Shown piece by piece: positions 7,164 to 12,422 of a stretch of 12,422 bases of DNA. The notes below the pieces were generated by a model. It saw only the letters and a program-made list of their open reading frames with translations. It was not told where the DNA came from and made no database searches. The DNA comes from Schlegelella_A sp035493195 (GTDB lineage: Bacteria; Pseudomonadota; Gammaproteobacteria; Burkholderiales; Burkholderiaceae_C), in NCBI GenBank assembly GCA_035493195.1, contig DATJIM010000407.1, forward strand, positions 1 through 12,422. The letters run 5' to 3'. The number at the start of each line of letters is the position of its first letter. Position 1 is the stretch's first letter. Position numbers and translations under genes: made by a program.

Positions 7164-7652
7164 TCAGACGAAGAGCTGCACTGCCGGCAGCGGCCGCTCG
7201 GCGCCGAGCAGGTCGACGCGCTTCTCGCGGATCTTCCAGCCGCTCGCAAGGCGGACGAGCCGATGGCGCGCGCGGCCGGCGAGCATCAGCTCGTTCGCGC
7301 CCTGCACCTCGACGTAGACGAACGGCGTCACGAGCGTCGCGGCGTCGGCGGTGGCGTGCTCGACACGCGAGCGCTGCAGGACGTGCTGGCAGGCGACTCG
7401 GGGTCTGAGCGAATGCGCGCGCGGGTGGCGCAAACGCGCGACGCGCAGCTCGAGCAGCATCCGGTCCTCGTCGGCGAGCGACTGGCCGCGCTCGTCGTCG
7501 GGCTGTGCGGCGCCCGCGAGCGGCACCCAGTAGCGCGCCTCCGCGTCCCAGAGCGCGAGCCAGTCGTCGAAACGACCGGCGTCGAGCAGCATCGCCTCGT
7601 CGCCGACGAGCGCTTCGAGCTCGTGCCCGAACGAAGCGCCGTTCGCGGTCAT
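7164..7652 (-). CDS. Aromatic-ring-hydroxylating dioxygenase beta subunit
   Basis: A 162-residue small subunit of the SnoaL-like cone fold that packs against the catalytic alpha subunit; length is normal. The N-terminal pattern LLDAGRFDDWLALWDAEARYWVPL (22-45) is diagnostic of the family, as are the C-terminal R-x-RHRLVRLASGWKIREKRVDLL segment and the central DEDRMLLELRVARLR. It has no metal ligands of its own, as expected. The ATG overlaps the alpha stop as ATGA, with GAGG seven bases upstream, consistent with equimolar coupled synthesis. The pair forms a two-component terminal oxygenase. Substrate cannot be read from the beta subunit. Confidence 0.92.
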   Translation of the reverse strand: MTANGASFGHELEALVGDEAMLLDAGRFDDWLALWDAEARYWVPLAGAAQPDDERGQSLADEDRMLLELRVARLRHPRAHSLRPRVACQHVLQRSRVEHATADAATLVTPFVYVEVQGANELMLAGRARHRLVRLASGWKIREKRVDLLGAERPLPAVQLFV

Positions 7653-8989
7653 GGCGCAACCTCGTCGTCGAGGGCGAGGAAGCGCGCCCAGGCGCGAAAC
7701 TGGTTGCGCATCAGGAGCTCGTTGGTGCCGTTGATGTCCTGCACCGGCTGCATCTCCTCGCCCTCGCGGTGGCCGCGGTGCAGGCTGACCCAAGGGTTGC
7801 CTTCGGCGGCGAGCCCGTGCTGGATGCTCTCGAAGAGATGGAGGTCGTCGTGGGCGACGATCGACATCGGCGAGAAGACGAGCCGGTTGTACGTCTGCGT
7901 GCGCTCGAGCAGGACGTCGGGAGCGCCGACGGCGCGAAAGCTCCACGCCTCGACGAGCGTGCGGTCGACCGCGAGCGGCCGGATGACGCGGATCGACTGC
8001 GGCGAGCCCTTCACCGCGAGACTCGGATAGAGCACGGCGTTCTGCGGCGCGTGCTCGAGGATCTCGGCGGCGCGCGCTTCGCCGTACACGGCGCGCATCG
8101 CCGCCTCGTACTCGGGCAGCCTGCCATAGCCGGAGTGGATGCTGTGCCTGGTGCCGAGGACGCTGTGGCCGTTCGGATAGACGCGCGCGCCCATCTTGTC
8201 GAAGAACTCGAACGGCGCGCCGAACGGCAGGATCTGCTCCATCGCCATCGGCTTTTCCGCGGCCTCGGGACGATCGCCCCAGACGCTGCGCGCGGCGGCG
8301 ACCGCCGATTCGTGCGTCGCCATCGGATGCACGGTGTCGTTGATGTTCTCGAGGTAGATCTTCCAGTTGCAGCGCACCATCGTGCGCAGCACGCCGCCCG
8401 CGACCTCGAGCCGGCCGACCGGCGAGCGATCGGCAAGGAGGTCGAGTGCGGCGAGCGCGTCGCCGAAGTATTCGGCGAAGCTCGGGCCCGAATCGCCGAG
8501 CTTGACGAAGACGAAGTCGCGGTGAACGGCGACGTGGCGAATCGGCGCGAGGCCGCCGCCCGACGAGCACGACGCGAGCCGCGTCCCTTCGTAGCCCTCG
8601 CGCAGCGGAACGCCGAGCGGCTTGCCGTCGAGCGCGTACGTCCACGCGTGGTAGGGGCAGCGGAAGTGCCGGCCGACGTTGGCGCGCTCGTCGTCGACGA
8701 GCTTCGTTCCCTTGTGCGCGCAGCGGTTGAAGAGGACGTTGAGCGTTCCGTCGCTGCTGCGAACGAGCATCAGCGGCCGCCCCGCGAGCTCGACGGTCAC
8801 GACGTCGCCGGCGTTCGGGACCTGGCTGGCGTGCCCGAGGTACTGCCACGTGCTCGCCCAGAAGGTGCATAGCTCGCGCGCGAAGACGGCGGCGTCGACG
8901 TAGGCGTCGCGGTGGACGCGATCGTCGTCGACGAGCCGGGCCGCGTCGCTGCGCCCGCCGCCGTTCGCCGTCCGCGCCGCTGCTTCCAT
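7649..8989 (-). CDS. Rieske non-heme iron aromatic-ring oxygenase, alpha subunit
   Basis: A 446-residue catalytic subunit. The Rieske [2Fe-2S] ligands are C90-x-H92 and C111-x2-H114 (CAHKG, CPYHAWTY). The mononuclear iron site is D218-x2-H221-x4-H226 in ENINDTVHPMATH, D218 being the bridging acid between centres; D382 in HDDLHLFESIQ is the likely third iron ligand by spacing to naphthalene dioxygenase. The enzyme uses O2 and electrons from a separate ferredoxin/reductase, neither of which is encoded here. It is the first gene of the operon running to 205. ATG 8989 is the only good start and lacks a Shine-Dalgarno; a promoter candidate lies just upstream. Related alpha subunits act on anthranilate, salicylate-like acids or indole-3-acetate; which applies is undetermined. 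Confidence 0.94.
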   Translation of the reverse strand: MEAAARTANGGGRSDAARLVDDDRVHRDAYVDAAVFARELCTFWASTWQYLGHASQVPNAGDVVTVELAGRPLMLVRSSDGTLNVLFNRCAHKGTKLVDDERANVGRHFRCPYHAWTYALDGKPLGVPLREGYEGTRLASCSSGGGLAPIRHVAVHRDFVFVKLGDSGPSFAEYFGDALAALDLLADRSPVGRLEVAGGVLRTMVRCNWKIYLENINDTVHPMATHESAVAAARSVWGDRPEAAEKPMAMEQILPFGAPFEFFDKMGARVYPNGHSVLGTRHSIHSGYGRLPEYEAAMRAVYGEARAAEILEHAPQNAVLYPSLAVKGSPQSIRVIRPLAVDRTLVEAWSFRAVGAPDVLLERTQTYNRLVFSPMSIVAHDDLHLFESIQHGLAAEGNPWVSLHRGHREGEEMQPVQDINGTNELLMRNQFRAWARFLALDDEVAP

Positions 8990-9013
8990 TGGCCGATGGT
9001 TGAGTTCTAAAGC

Positions 9014-9042
9014 AGGCTAGCCGAGCGCCCCGTGCCCGGCAA
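9014..9042 (-). promoter_or_regulatory. Candidate promoter of the oxygenase-transporter-ligase operon
   Basis: The -35 is TTGCCG (9042-9037), the spacer 17 bases, and the -10 TAGCCT (9019-9014). The predicted start near 9007 gives a leader of about 18 bases with no Shine-Dalgarno. It lies in the 91-base gap between the SDR stop and the alpha-subunit start. The 36 bases 9043-9008 align without gaps to 231-196 ahead of the monooxygenase gene (28 identities, same spacing to the start codon within 3 bases). No terminator with a T-run is visible in the gap, so read-through from the SDR gene is also possible. Confidence 0.5.
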
Positions 9043-9053
9043 GGCGGATTGCC
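9038..9053. promoter_or_regulatory. Inverted repeat GGCAA-N6-TTGCC over the -35 region (operator candidate)
   Basis: Perfect 5-base arms at 9038-9042 and 9049-9053 with a 6-base centre. On the coding strand the promoter-proximal arm contains the TTGCC of the proposed -35. A repressor bound here would block the promoter. It could equally be a weak hairpin at the end of the SDR transcript. The first promoter does not have the second arm. Confidence 0.3.
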
Positions 9054-9080
9054 CTCGCCGCCAGCGCGGGAAAGCGGGGG

Positions 9081-9818
9081 CTAGAGAACGAGGCTGCCGA
9101 CGCTGGTCCCGCCGCAGACGTAGAGCACCTGGCCGGTGACGAAGCCGTTCTCCGGATCGACGAAGAAGCGCACCGCGCGTGCGACGTCGGCGGCCTCGCC
9201 GAGCCTCCGCACCGGCACCGCGGCGGCGAGCGCGCGCTCCTTCTCGCTGCCCGCGGGGACGACGTCGTAGAACATGTCGGTGCGCACGGGTCCCGGAGCG
9301 ACGACGTTGACGGTGATGCCTTCGGGTGCGAGCTCGAGCGCCCACGTCCGCGCCATGCCGAGCATGCCGGCCTTCGTCGCCGAGTAGCTGGTGCGCGTCG
9401 CGAGGCCGACCGCGGCGCGCGACGAGAGCAGGACGATGCGCCCGAAGCGGCGTGCGCGCATCGCCGGCAGCGCCGCCTGCACGAGCTGGACCGCGGCGCC
9501 CAGGTGCAGTTCGACGAGCGCGTCGAGGTCGTCGAGCTTGACGTCGGCGAGCAGCGCCGGCCGGATGACTCCGGCGTTGTGGACGACCGTCGTGACCGCG
9601 AAGCGCGCTGCGATCTGCTTCGCCGCCGCCGCCGTCGCGGCGCGGTCGACGAGGTCGACCTCGACGCTGTGCAGCTTCGGATGCGCGATCGGGCACGCGC
9701 GCCGCGCGAGCGAGACGACCTCGACGCCGTCGCCGAGGAGCTGCTCGCAGATCGCAAGCCCGATGCCGGCGCTGCCGCCGGTGACGACGGCGACGCGCGC
9801 GTCGTCGCTGCTGCTCAC
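9081..9818 (-). CDS. Short-chain dehydrogenase/reductase (SDR), classical type
   Basis: A 245-residue NAD(P)-dependent oxidoreductase of normal length. It has the cofactor motif TGGSAGIG (13-20), NAG (81-83), and the catalytic S133 with Y145-x3-K149 (SYSATK), followed by PGPVRTDMF (175-183), the usual substrate-lid entry. An R40 after the second strand hints at NADP preference, but D55 (EVDLVD) is also conserved, so cofactor is open. The start is GTG at 9818-9816, overlapping the cyclase stop as GTGA, with AAGG six bases upstream; no nearby ATG is in frame. Coupling to the cyclase-family hydrolase suggests consecutive steps, for example alcohol/ketone conversion before hydrolytic ring opening. 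That order is inference. Confidence 0.92.
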   Translation of the reverse strand: MSSSDDARVAVVTGGSAGIGLAICEQLLGDGVEVVSLARRACPIAHPKLHSVEVDLVDRAATAAAAKQIAARFAVTTVVHNAGVIRPALLADVKLDDLDALVELHLGAAVQLVQAALPAMRARRFGRIVLLSSRAAVGLATRTSYSATKAGMLGMARTWALELAPEGITVNVVAPGPVRTDMFYDVVPAGSEKERALAAAVPVRRLGEAADVARAVRFFVDPENGFVTGQVLYVCGGTSVGSLVL

Positions 9819-10645
9819 GCGCCGCCTTCGACGAGCGCGAGAACGCGCAGCGGGCTGCCGCTGCCCTTCTCGATCTTCAGCGGCGGACAGACGAGCACCG
9901 CGCCGGTCGGTGGCAGCAGGTCGAGGTTGGCGAGACACTGCAGGCCGTACCTGCCCGAGCCGTGCATGTAGTAGTGGCACGGATAGGGCGGCCGCAGGTG
10001 GAAGCCCTGGCCGGCGTCGGTGCCGATCGCTTCCGAGCCGAAGCCGAGCACGCTGCGCTCCTCGACCAGAAAGCGCACGGCTTCCGCGCTCGGCCCGGGC
10101 GTGTGCTGCCCTTCCTCGTCGAAGTTCTGGTACGCCTCGGGGTCGCGGCGCTTCGACCAGTCGGTGCGCATCAGGAGCCACGCGCCTTCGGGGATGCGGC
10201 CGTGCGCTCGCTCGAACGCGAGCAGGTCGTCGACGCTCAACAGATAGTCGGCGTTCGCCTTCGCCTGCTCGCTGCAGTCGACGACGCACGCCGGCGCGAC
10301 GAAGTGCTCGACCGGGATCGTGTCGACCGCGTTGTTGGCCAGGTCGCGGCCGGAGATCCAGTGGATCGGCGCGTCGAAGTGCGTGCCCGTGTGCTCGCCG
10401 CACGAGAAGTTGTTCCAGTACCAGCCGGGGCCGCGCGCGTCGTACGCCGAGACCTCCTCGATCCGGAACGGCCAGCACTGCCCCATCTCCGGCGGCAGCG
10501 CGATCTGCGGGAACTCGGGCGAGAGCGTCTGCGTCAGATCGACGACGCGGATGCGGCGCGCCGCGAGCGCGGCGACGAGCTGCGCGAGCAGCGTCGGCTG
10601 CGCGGTCGTGCGGGCCTTTTTCGTGGCGGTGGCGGTCGTGCTCAT
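9815..10645 (-). CDS. Cyclase-family metal-dependent hydrolase (KynB / isatin hydrolase-like)
   Basis: A 276-residue protein with the family metal motif HxGTHxDxPxH at 85-95 (HTGTHFDAPIH). The family includes N-formylkynurenine formamidase (KynB) and isatin hydrolase, which use Mn2+ or Zn2+ to cleave an amide or lactam. DLTQTLSPEFP (36-46) is the typical opening strand; the C-terminal half holds further conserved blocks such as LLMRTDWS (157-164). The first 30 residues are low-complexity and may be disordered. The start at 10645 is the only ATG near the domain; its best Shine-Dalgarno (AAGGA) is 19 bases away, with a hairpin between. It is first in a unit with the SDR gene and divergent from the VOC gene. 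An isatin-hydrolase role fits the neighbouring oxygenase and aryl-CoA genes, but KynB or another amidase is possible. Confidence 0.87.
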   Translation of the reverse strand: MSTTATATKKARTTAQPTLLAQLVAALAARRIRVVDLTQTLSPEFPQIALPPEMGQCWPFRIEEVSAYDARGPGWYWNNFSCGEHTGTHFDAPIHWISGRDLANNAVDTIPVEHFVAPACVVDCSEQAKANADYLLSVDDLLAFERAHGRIPEGAWLLMRTDWSKRRDPEAYQNFDEEGQHTPGPSAEAVRFLVEERSVLGFGSEAIGTDAGQGFHLRPPYPCHYYMHGSGRYGLQCLANLDLLPPTGAVLVCPPLKIEKGSGSPLRVLALVEGGA

Positions 10646-10651
10646 GGCATC

Positions 10652-10666
10652 GATCGTCGCACGATC
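10652..10666 (-). repeat. Hairpin GATCGT-CGC-ACGATC between ribosome site and start of the cyclase gene
   Basis: A perfect 6-base inverted repeat with a 3-base loop lies 6 bases upstream of the ATG at 10645. The AAGGA that would serve as Shine-Dalgarno directly abuts and slightly overlaps the distal arm. Folding would bring that site to a normal distance from the start codon. It could instead be an operator half-site pair. Confidence 0.4.
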
Positions 10667-10673
10667 CTTCTCG

Positions 10674-10698
10674 CCGGTGGGGCTTCGGCCCCGGCCGG
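10674..10698. repeat. GC-rich hairpin with UUCG tetraloop in the divergent intergenic region
   Basis: GGGGC-TTCG-GCCCC (10679-10692) is flanked by CCGG on both sides (10674-10677 and 10695-10698). In RNA copied from this strand the loop is the extra-stable C(UUCG)G type. No T-run follows on either strand, so it is a poor terminator. It would lie in the 5' leader of the cyclase transcript if that starts upstream, or upstream of the VOC gene. Confidence 0.45.
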
Positions 10699-10730
10699 AC
10701 CGCGTTGCACCATGCTGTGCGCCTTTCTCC

Positions 10731-10736
10731 GAGGAG
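10731..10736 (+). promoter_or_regulatory. Ribosome binding site of the VOC gene
   Basis: GAGGAG, eight bases before the ATG at 10745. An in-frame ATG at 10712 lies upstream of this site and has no such sequence before it, so this site decides the start. Confidence 0.7.
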
Positions 10737-10744
10737 TCCGTTCC

Positions 10745-11188
10745 ATGCCCGTGAAGCCGATTCCCGACGGCTATCCCGCCGTCATCCCGTACCTCATGGT
10801 GGCCGACGCCGAGCGCTTCATCGCCTTTCTCTCGGCGGTCTTCGGCGCGCGCGTCTCCGAGCAGCTGAAGCGTCCCGACGGCAAGATCGGCCACACCGAA
10901 GTGCGCGTGCGCGACTCGATGATCATGCTCAGCGAGGCCGCGGAGGGCCATCCTGCGACGCCGGTGATGCTCCACTTCTACGTCGAGGACGTCGACGCGA
11001 CGTTCAAGCGCGCGGTGGCGGCCGGCGGCACGGTCGTCGCCCAACCTTCGAACCAGTTCTACGGCGACCGATCGGGCGGCGTGAAGGAGCCGAGCGGCAA
11101 CACGATCTGGATCGCGACGCACGTCGAGGACGTCGCGCCCGACGAGCTGCAGCGCCGCGCGGCGCAGGCGATGGCCAAGAGCTCGTGA
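10745..11188 (+). CDS. VOC-superfamily (glyoxalase/PhnB-like) protein
   Basis: A 147-residue single-unit protein of the vicinal oxygen chelate fold. It shows a first beta-alpha-beta module (PYLMVADAERFIAFLSAVFGARV, about 15-37), a central GHTEVRVRDSMIMLSE (49-64), a second module starting HFYVEDVDATFKRAVAAGG (77-95), and the C-terminal YGDRSGGVKEPSGNTIWIATHVEDV (106-130), a pattern common in PhnB-like members. H50 and E64 are possible metal ligands; the usual DPFG is EPSG here. No function can be assigned: the superfamily covers glyoxalases, dioxygenases and resistance proteins. It is divergent from the cyclase gene and convergent with the TonB-like gene, so it is probably monocistronic. Confidence 0.85.
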   Translation: MPVKPIPDGYPAVIPYLMVADAERFIAFLSAVFGARVSEQLKRPDGKIGHTEVRVRDSMIMLSEAAEGHPATPVMLHFYVEDVDATFKRAVAAGGTVVAQPSNQFYGDRSGGVKEPSGNTIWIATHVEDVAPDELQRRAAQAMAKSS

Positions 11189-11191
11189 GCG

Positions 11192-11207
11192 CGCGGCGGC
11201 CGCCGCG
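11192..11207. repeat. 16-base perfect palindrome between convergent genes
   Basis: CGCGGCGG-CCGCCGCG fills most of the 25-base gap between the VOC stop and the TonB-like stop. With a few central bases unpaired it would make a short GC stem in either transcript. There is no T-run, so it is at best a weak bidirectional terminator; in GC-rich DNA chance is a real alternative. Confidence 0.35.
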
Positions 11208-11213
11208 AACGCG

Positions 11214-11888
11214 TCACTCGACGCGATAGTCGAACGGCACCCGCACGACGACGTCGCGGCCCTGGCCGCGGCACTGGAACGTCGCGACGATCGCTTCGCT
11301 CGCGTGCGCGAAGACGGGGTCCGACGCGTGCACCGCCTCGACGTGCGCGACGTGGCCGTCGGCGGTGAGCGTGAACTGGATCAGCGCATTGCCGTGCTCG
11401 AGGCCGTGGCGCAGCGCCTCGCGCGGAAACGCGGCGTCGCCCATCGCGGTGCGGTAGTTCGAGCAGGCGACGCTCGCCGTCACCGGTGCCGGCGCGGGCG
11501 TGGGCGGCGGCGGCGCCGCAACGGCAACCGGCGCCGGCGGAGGCGGCGGCGCCGGAGTGATCGCGACCGGTGCCGGCGGCGGCGTGTGCGTGACGGCAAC
11601 GATGGGCGCAGGCGGCGGCGGTTGCGCGATCTTGATTTCCGGCGGCGGAATGAACGGCGGCGGCGGCGCAGCGAACTCGGGCGGCGGGATCGCGAGCTGC
11701 GGCGGCGGCGGCGGTTTGGGCTTCTGCTCCTCGATGACCTTGGTCTCGATCGGTCGGCGAATGACGTCGATCACGTCCTTGGCCAGCCCGGTGACGAGCG
11801 CATAGATGATCGCGACGTGCAGCAGCAGCACCAGCGCCAGCCCGGTGAGCCGACGGACCGGATTGGCGCGGCCGAGCGCATGGTCCAT
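11214..11888 (-). CDS. TonB-family periplasm-spanning protein
   Basis: A 224-residue protein with the three-part TonB layout: short basic N-terminus and one membrane anchor (about 14-34, LTGLALVLLLHVAIIYALVTG), a periplasmic spacer (about 57-137) dominated by PPP, PPPP and AP runs beginning with EEQKPKPPPPP, and a C-terminal domain (140-224) with FPREALRHG, ALIQFTLTADGHVAHVEAVHAS and VPFDYRVE. TonB proteins pass proton-motive energy from ExbB/ExbD to outer-membrane receptors; no exb or receptor gene is in the window. C142 and C206 bracket the C-terminal domain and could form a disulfide. ATG 11888-11886 gives a proper anchor at the N-terminus; the frame is open further upstream but reads as non-coding, and no strong Shine-Dalgarno is seen. 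It might be a dedicated TonB for a distant receptor. Confidence 0.86.
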   Translation of the reverse strand: MDHALGRANPVRRLTGLALVLLLHVAIIYALVTGLAKDVIDVIRRPIETKVIEEQKPKPPPPPQLAIPPPEFAAPPPPFIPPPEIKIAQPPPPAPIVAVTHTPPPAPVAITPAPPPPPAPVAVAAPPPPTPAPAPVTASVACSNYRTAMGDAAFPREALRHGLEHGNALIQFTLTADGHVAHVEAVHASDPVFAHASEAIVATFQCRGQGRDVVVRVPFDYRVE

Positions 11889-11929
11889 GACGACGATGGA
11901 GCGTCGACGCGAGGTCGAGTTCCCTCGCC

Positions 11930-11957
11930 GACCTAGCACCCCGCGTGCCTGCGGCAA
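11930..11957 (-). promoter_or_regulatory. Candidate promoter of the TonB-like gene
   Basis: TTGCCG (11957-11952), a 16-base spacer, then TAGGTC (11935-11930). It has the same CTTGCC...CTAG layout as the two promoters in the catabolic island. The spacer shares GGCACG and a G-run with the one at 9020-9036. The -10 is followed by 41 bases to the ATG. It is divergent to the ketopantoate-reductase-family gene, within a 129-base gap. Confidence 0.42.
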
Positions 11958-12017
11958 GATACGCTGCGGTGCGCTCGCCGGCGACGGCGGCCGGGCGTCG
12001 CATCGAAGGGGCTTTCC

Positions 12018-12422
12018 ATGCGCATCCTCGTCCTCGGCGCCGGCGCGATCGGCGGCTATTTCGGCGGTCGGCTCGTTGAGGCCGGCGGCGACATCGCGTT
12101 CCTCGTCCGCGAGCGGCGTGCAGCCCAGCTGCGCGCGCGCGGCATCGTCGTCAAGAGCCCGCACGGCGACTTCGCCGTGCCCGCGCGCGCTCTCGTTCGC
12201 GCCGCCGACGCTGGCCAGGTCGACCTGGTGATCGTCACCTGCAAGTCGTACGACCTCGACTCGGCGATCGAGTCGATCGCACCGGCGGTCGGCGCGTCGA
12301 CGTGCGTGCTGCCGCTCCTGAACGGCGTCGCCCACATCGACCGTCTCATCGCCGCGTTCGGCGCCGCACGCGTCGCCGCCGGCAGCTGCGCGATCCCGGC
12401 GACGCTCGCAGCCGACGGCGAG
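12018..12422 (+). CDS. 2-dehydropantoate 2-reductase (ApbA/PanE) family protein, N-terminal fragment
   Basis: The first 135 codons are present; the gene runs off the right edge. It begins MRILVLGAGAIGGYFGGRLV with the NADP-binding GxGxxG (7-12), and continues with DLVIVTCKSYDLDSAIESIAP (69-89) and LPLLNGVAHIDRL (98-110), where the K and NG motifs match this family. Ketopantoate reductase makes pantoate for coenzyme A synthesis, but the family has many paralogues of unknown substrate, so panE is not asserted. AAGGGG lies about six bases before the ATG. It is divergent from the TonB-like gene. Confidence 0.85.
   Translation, partial: MRILVLGAGAIGGYFGGRLVEAGGDIAFLVRERRAAQLRARGIVVKSPHGDFAVPARALVRAADAGQVDLVIVTCKSYDLDSAIESIAPAVGASTCVLPLLNGVAHIDRLIAAFGAARVAAGSCAIPATLAADGE

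Noticed and set aside
10712..10744. Earlier in-frame ATG for the VOC gene
   Set aside because: It would add MLCAFLRGVRS with no family similarity, and the GAGGAG site lies after it and correctly spaced for the ATG at 10745.
11189..11213. Factor-independent terminator between the convergent genes
   Set aside because: A palindrome is present but no T-run follows on either strand, so it is listed only as a palindrome.
11500..11805. Glycine-rich plus-strand frame and GGC-repeat tract
   Set aside because: It is the complement of the proline-rich spacer of the TonB-like protein. The repeats are irregular and explained by that coding sequence, not a separate gene or a tandem-repeat locus.
1..12422. 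tRNA, rRNA, CRISPR array, insertion sequence or attachment site
   Set aside because: No cloverleaf-like or rRNA sequence, no regularly spaced repeats, and no transposase, integrase or terminal repeat was seen; coding density leaves gaps of at most about 130 bases.

Overview
The window is roughly 70% GC and tightly packed. It encodes a TonB-type protein, so the host is Gram-negative. A LivM-LivG fusion transporter and a salicyloyl-CoA/2-aminobenzoyl-CoA-type monooxygenase next to CoA-ligase genes point to a proteobacterium, most likely a betaproteobacterium (Burkholderiales-like). This placement is inferred from gene content, not from a phylogenetic marker.

Region 1 (1-10645, all minus strand) is an aromatic-compound catabolic island. 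Reading in the direction of transcription: (a) a two-gene unit of a cyclase-family metal hydrolase (9815-10645) and a short-chain dehydrogenase (9081-9818); (b) a seven-gene operon of Rieske oxygenase alpha (7649-8989) and beta (7164-7652), a stand-alone V4R-domain protein (6577-7155), a periplasmic binding protein (5423-6580), a LivH-type permease (4333-5388), a fused LivM-LivG permease/ATPase (2546-4336), a LivF-type ATPase (1806-2549) and a CaiC-like acyl-CoA ligase (205-1809); (c) from its own promoter, the first 58 codons of a bifunctional aryl-CoA monooxygenase (1-174), which runs off the left edge. Most junctions are 4-base ATGA or GTGA overlaps.

Region 2 (10646-12422) holds unrelated genes: a plus-strand VOC/PhnB-like protein (10745-11188), a convergent proline-rich TonB-family protein (11214-11888, minus) and the start of a ketopantoate-reductase-family gene (12018-12422, plus, cut by the right edge).

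The working model is import of an aromatic acid by the Liv-type transporter, attack by the Rieske oxygenase, SDR oxidation/reduction, ring opening by the cyclase-family hydrolase, CoA activation, and dearomatising hydroxylation of the aryl-CoA. One coherent reading is an indole-3-acetate or indole -> isatin -> anthranilate -> anthraniloyl-CoA route; a salicylate-type route remains possible. The cyclase-family protein would be the isatin-hydrolase candidate. No ferredoxin, reductase or transcription factor lies in the window.

Three intergenic regions carry the same promoter layout on the minus strand: CTTGCC, 16-17 bases, then a -10 starting TAG inside a CTAG. CTAG occurs only four times by eye in 12.4 kb; three of these are the -10 elements and the fourth overlaps a stop codon.
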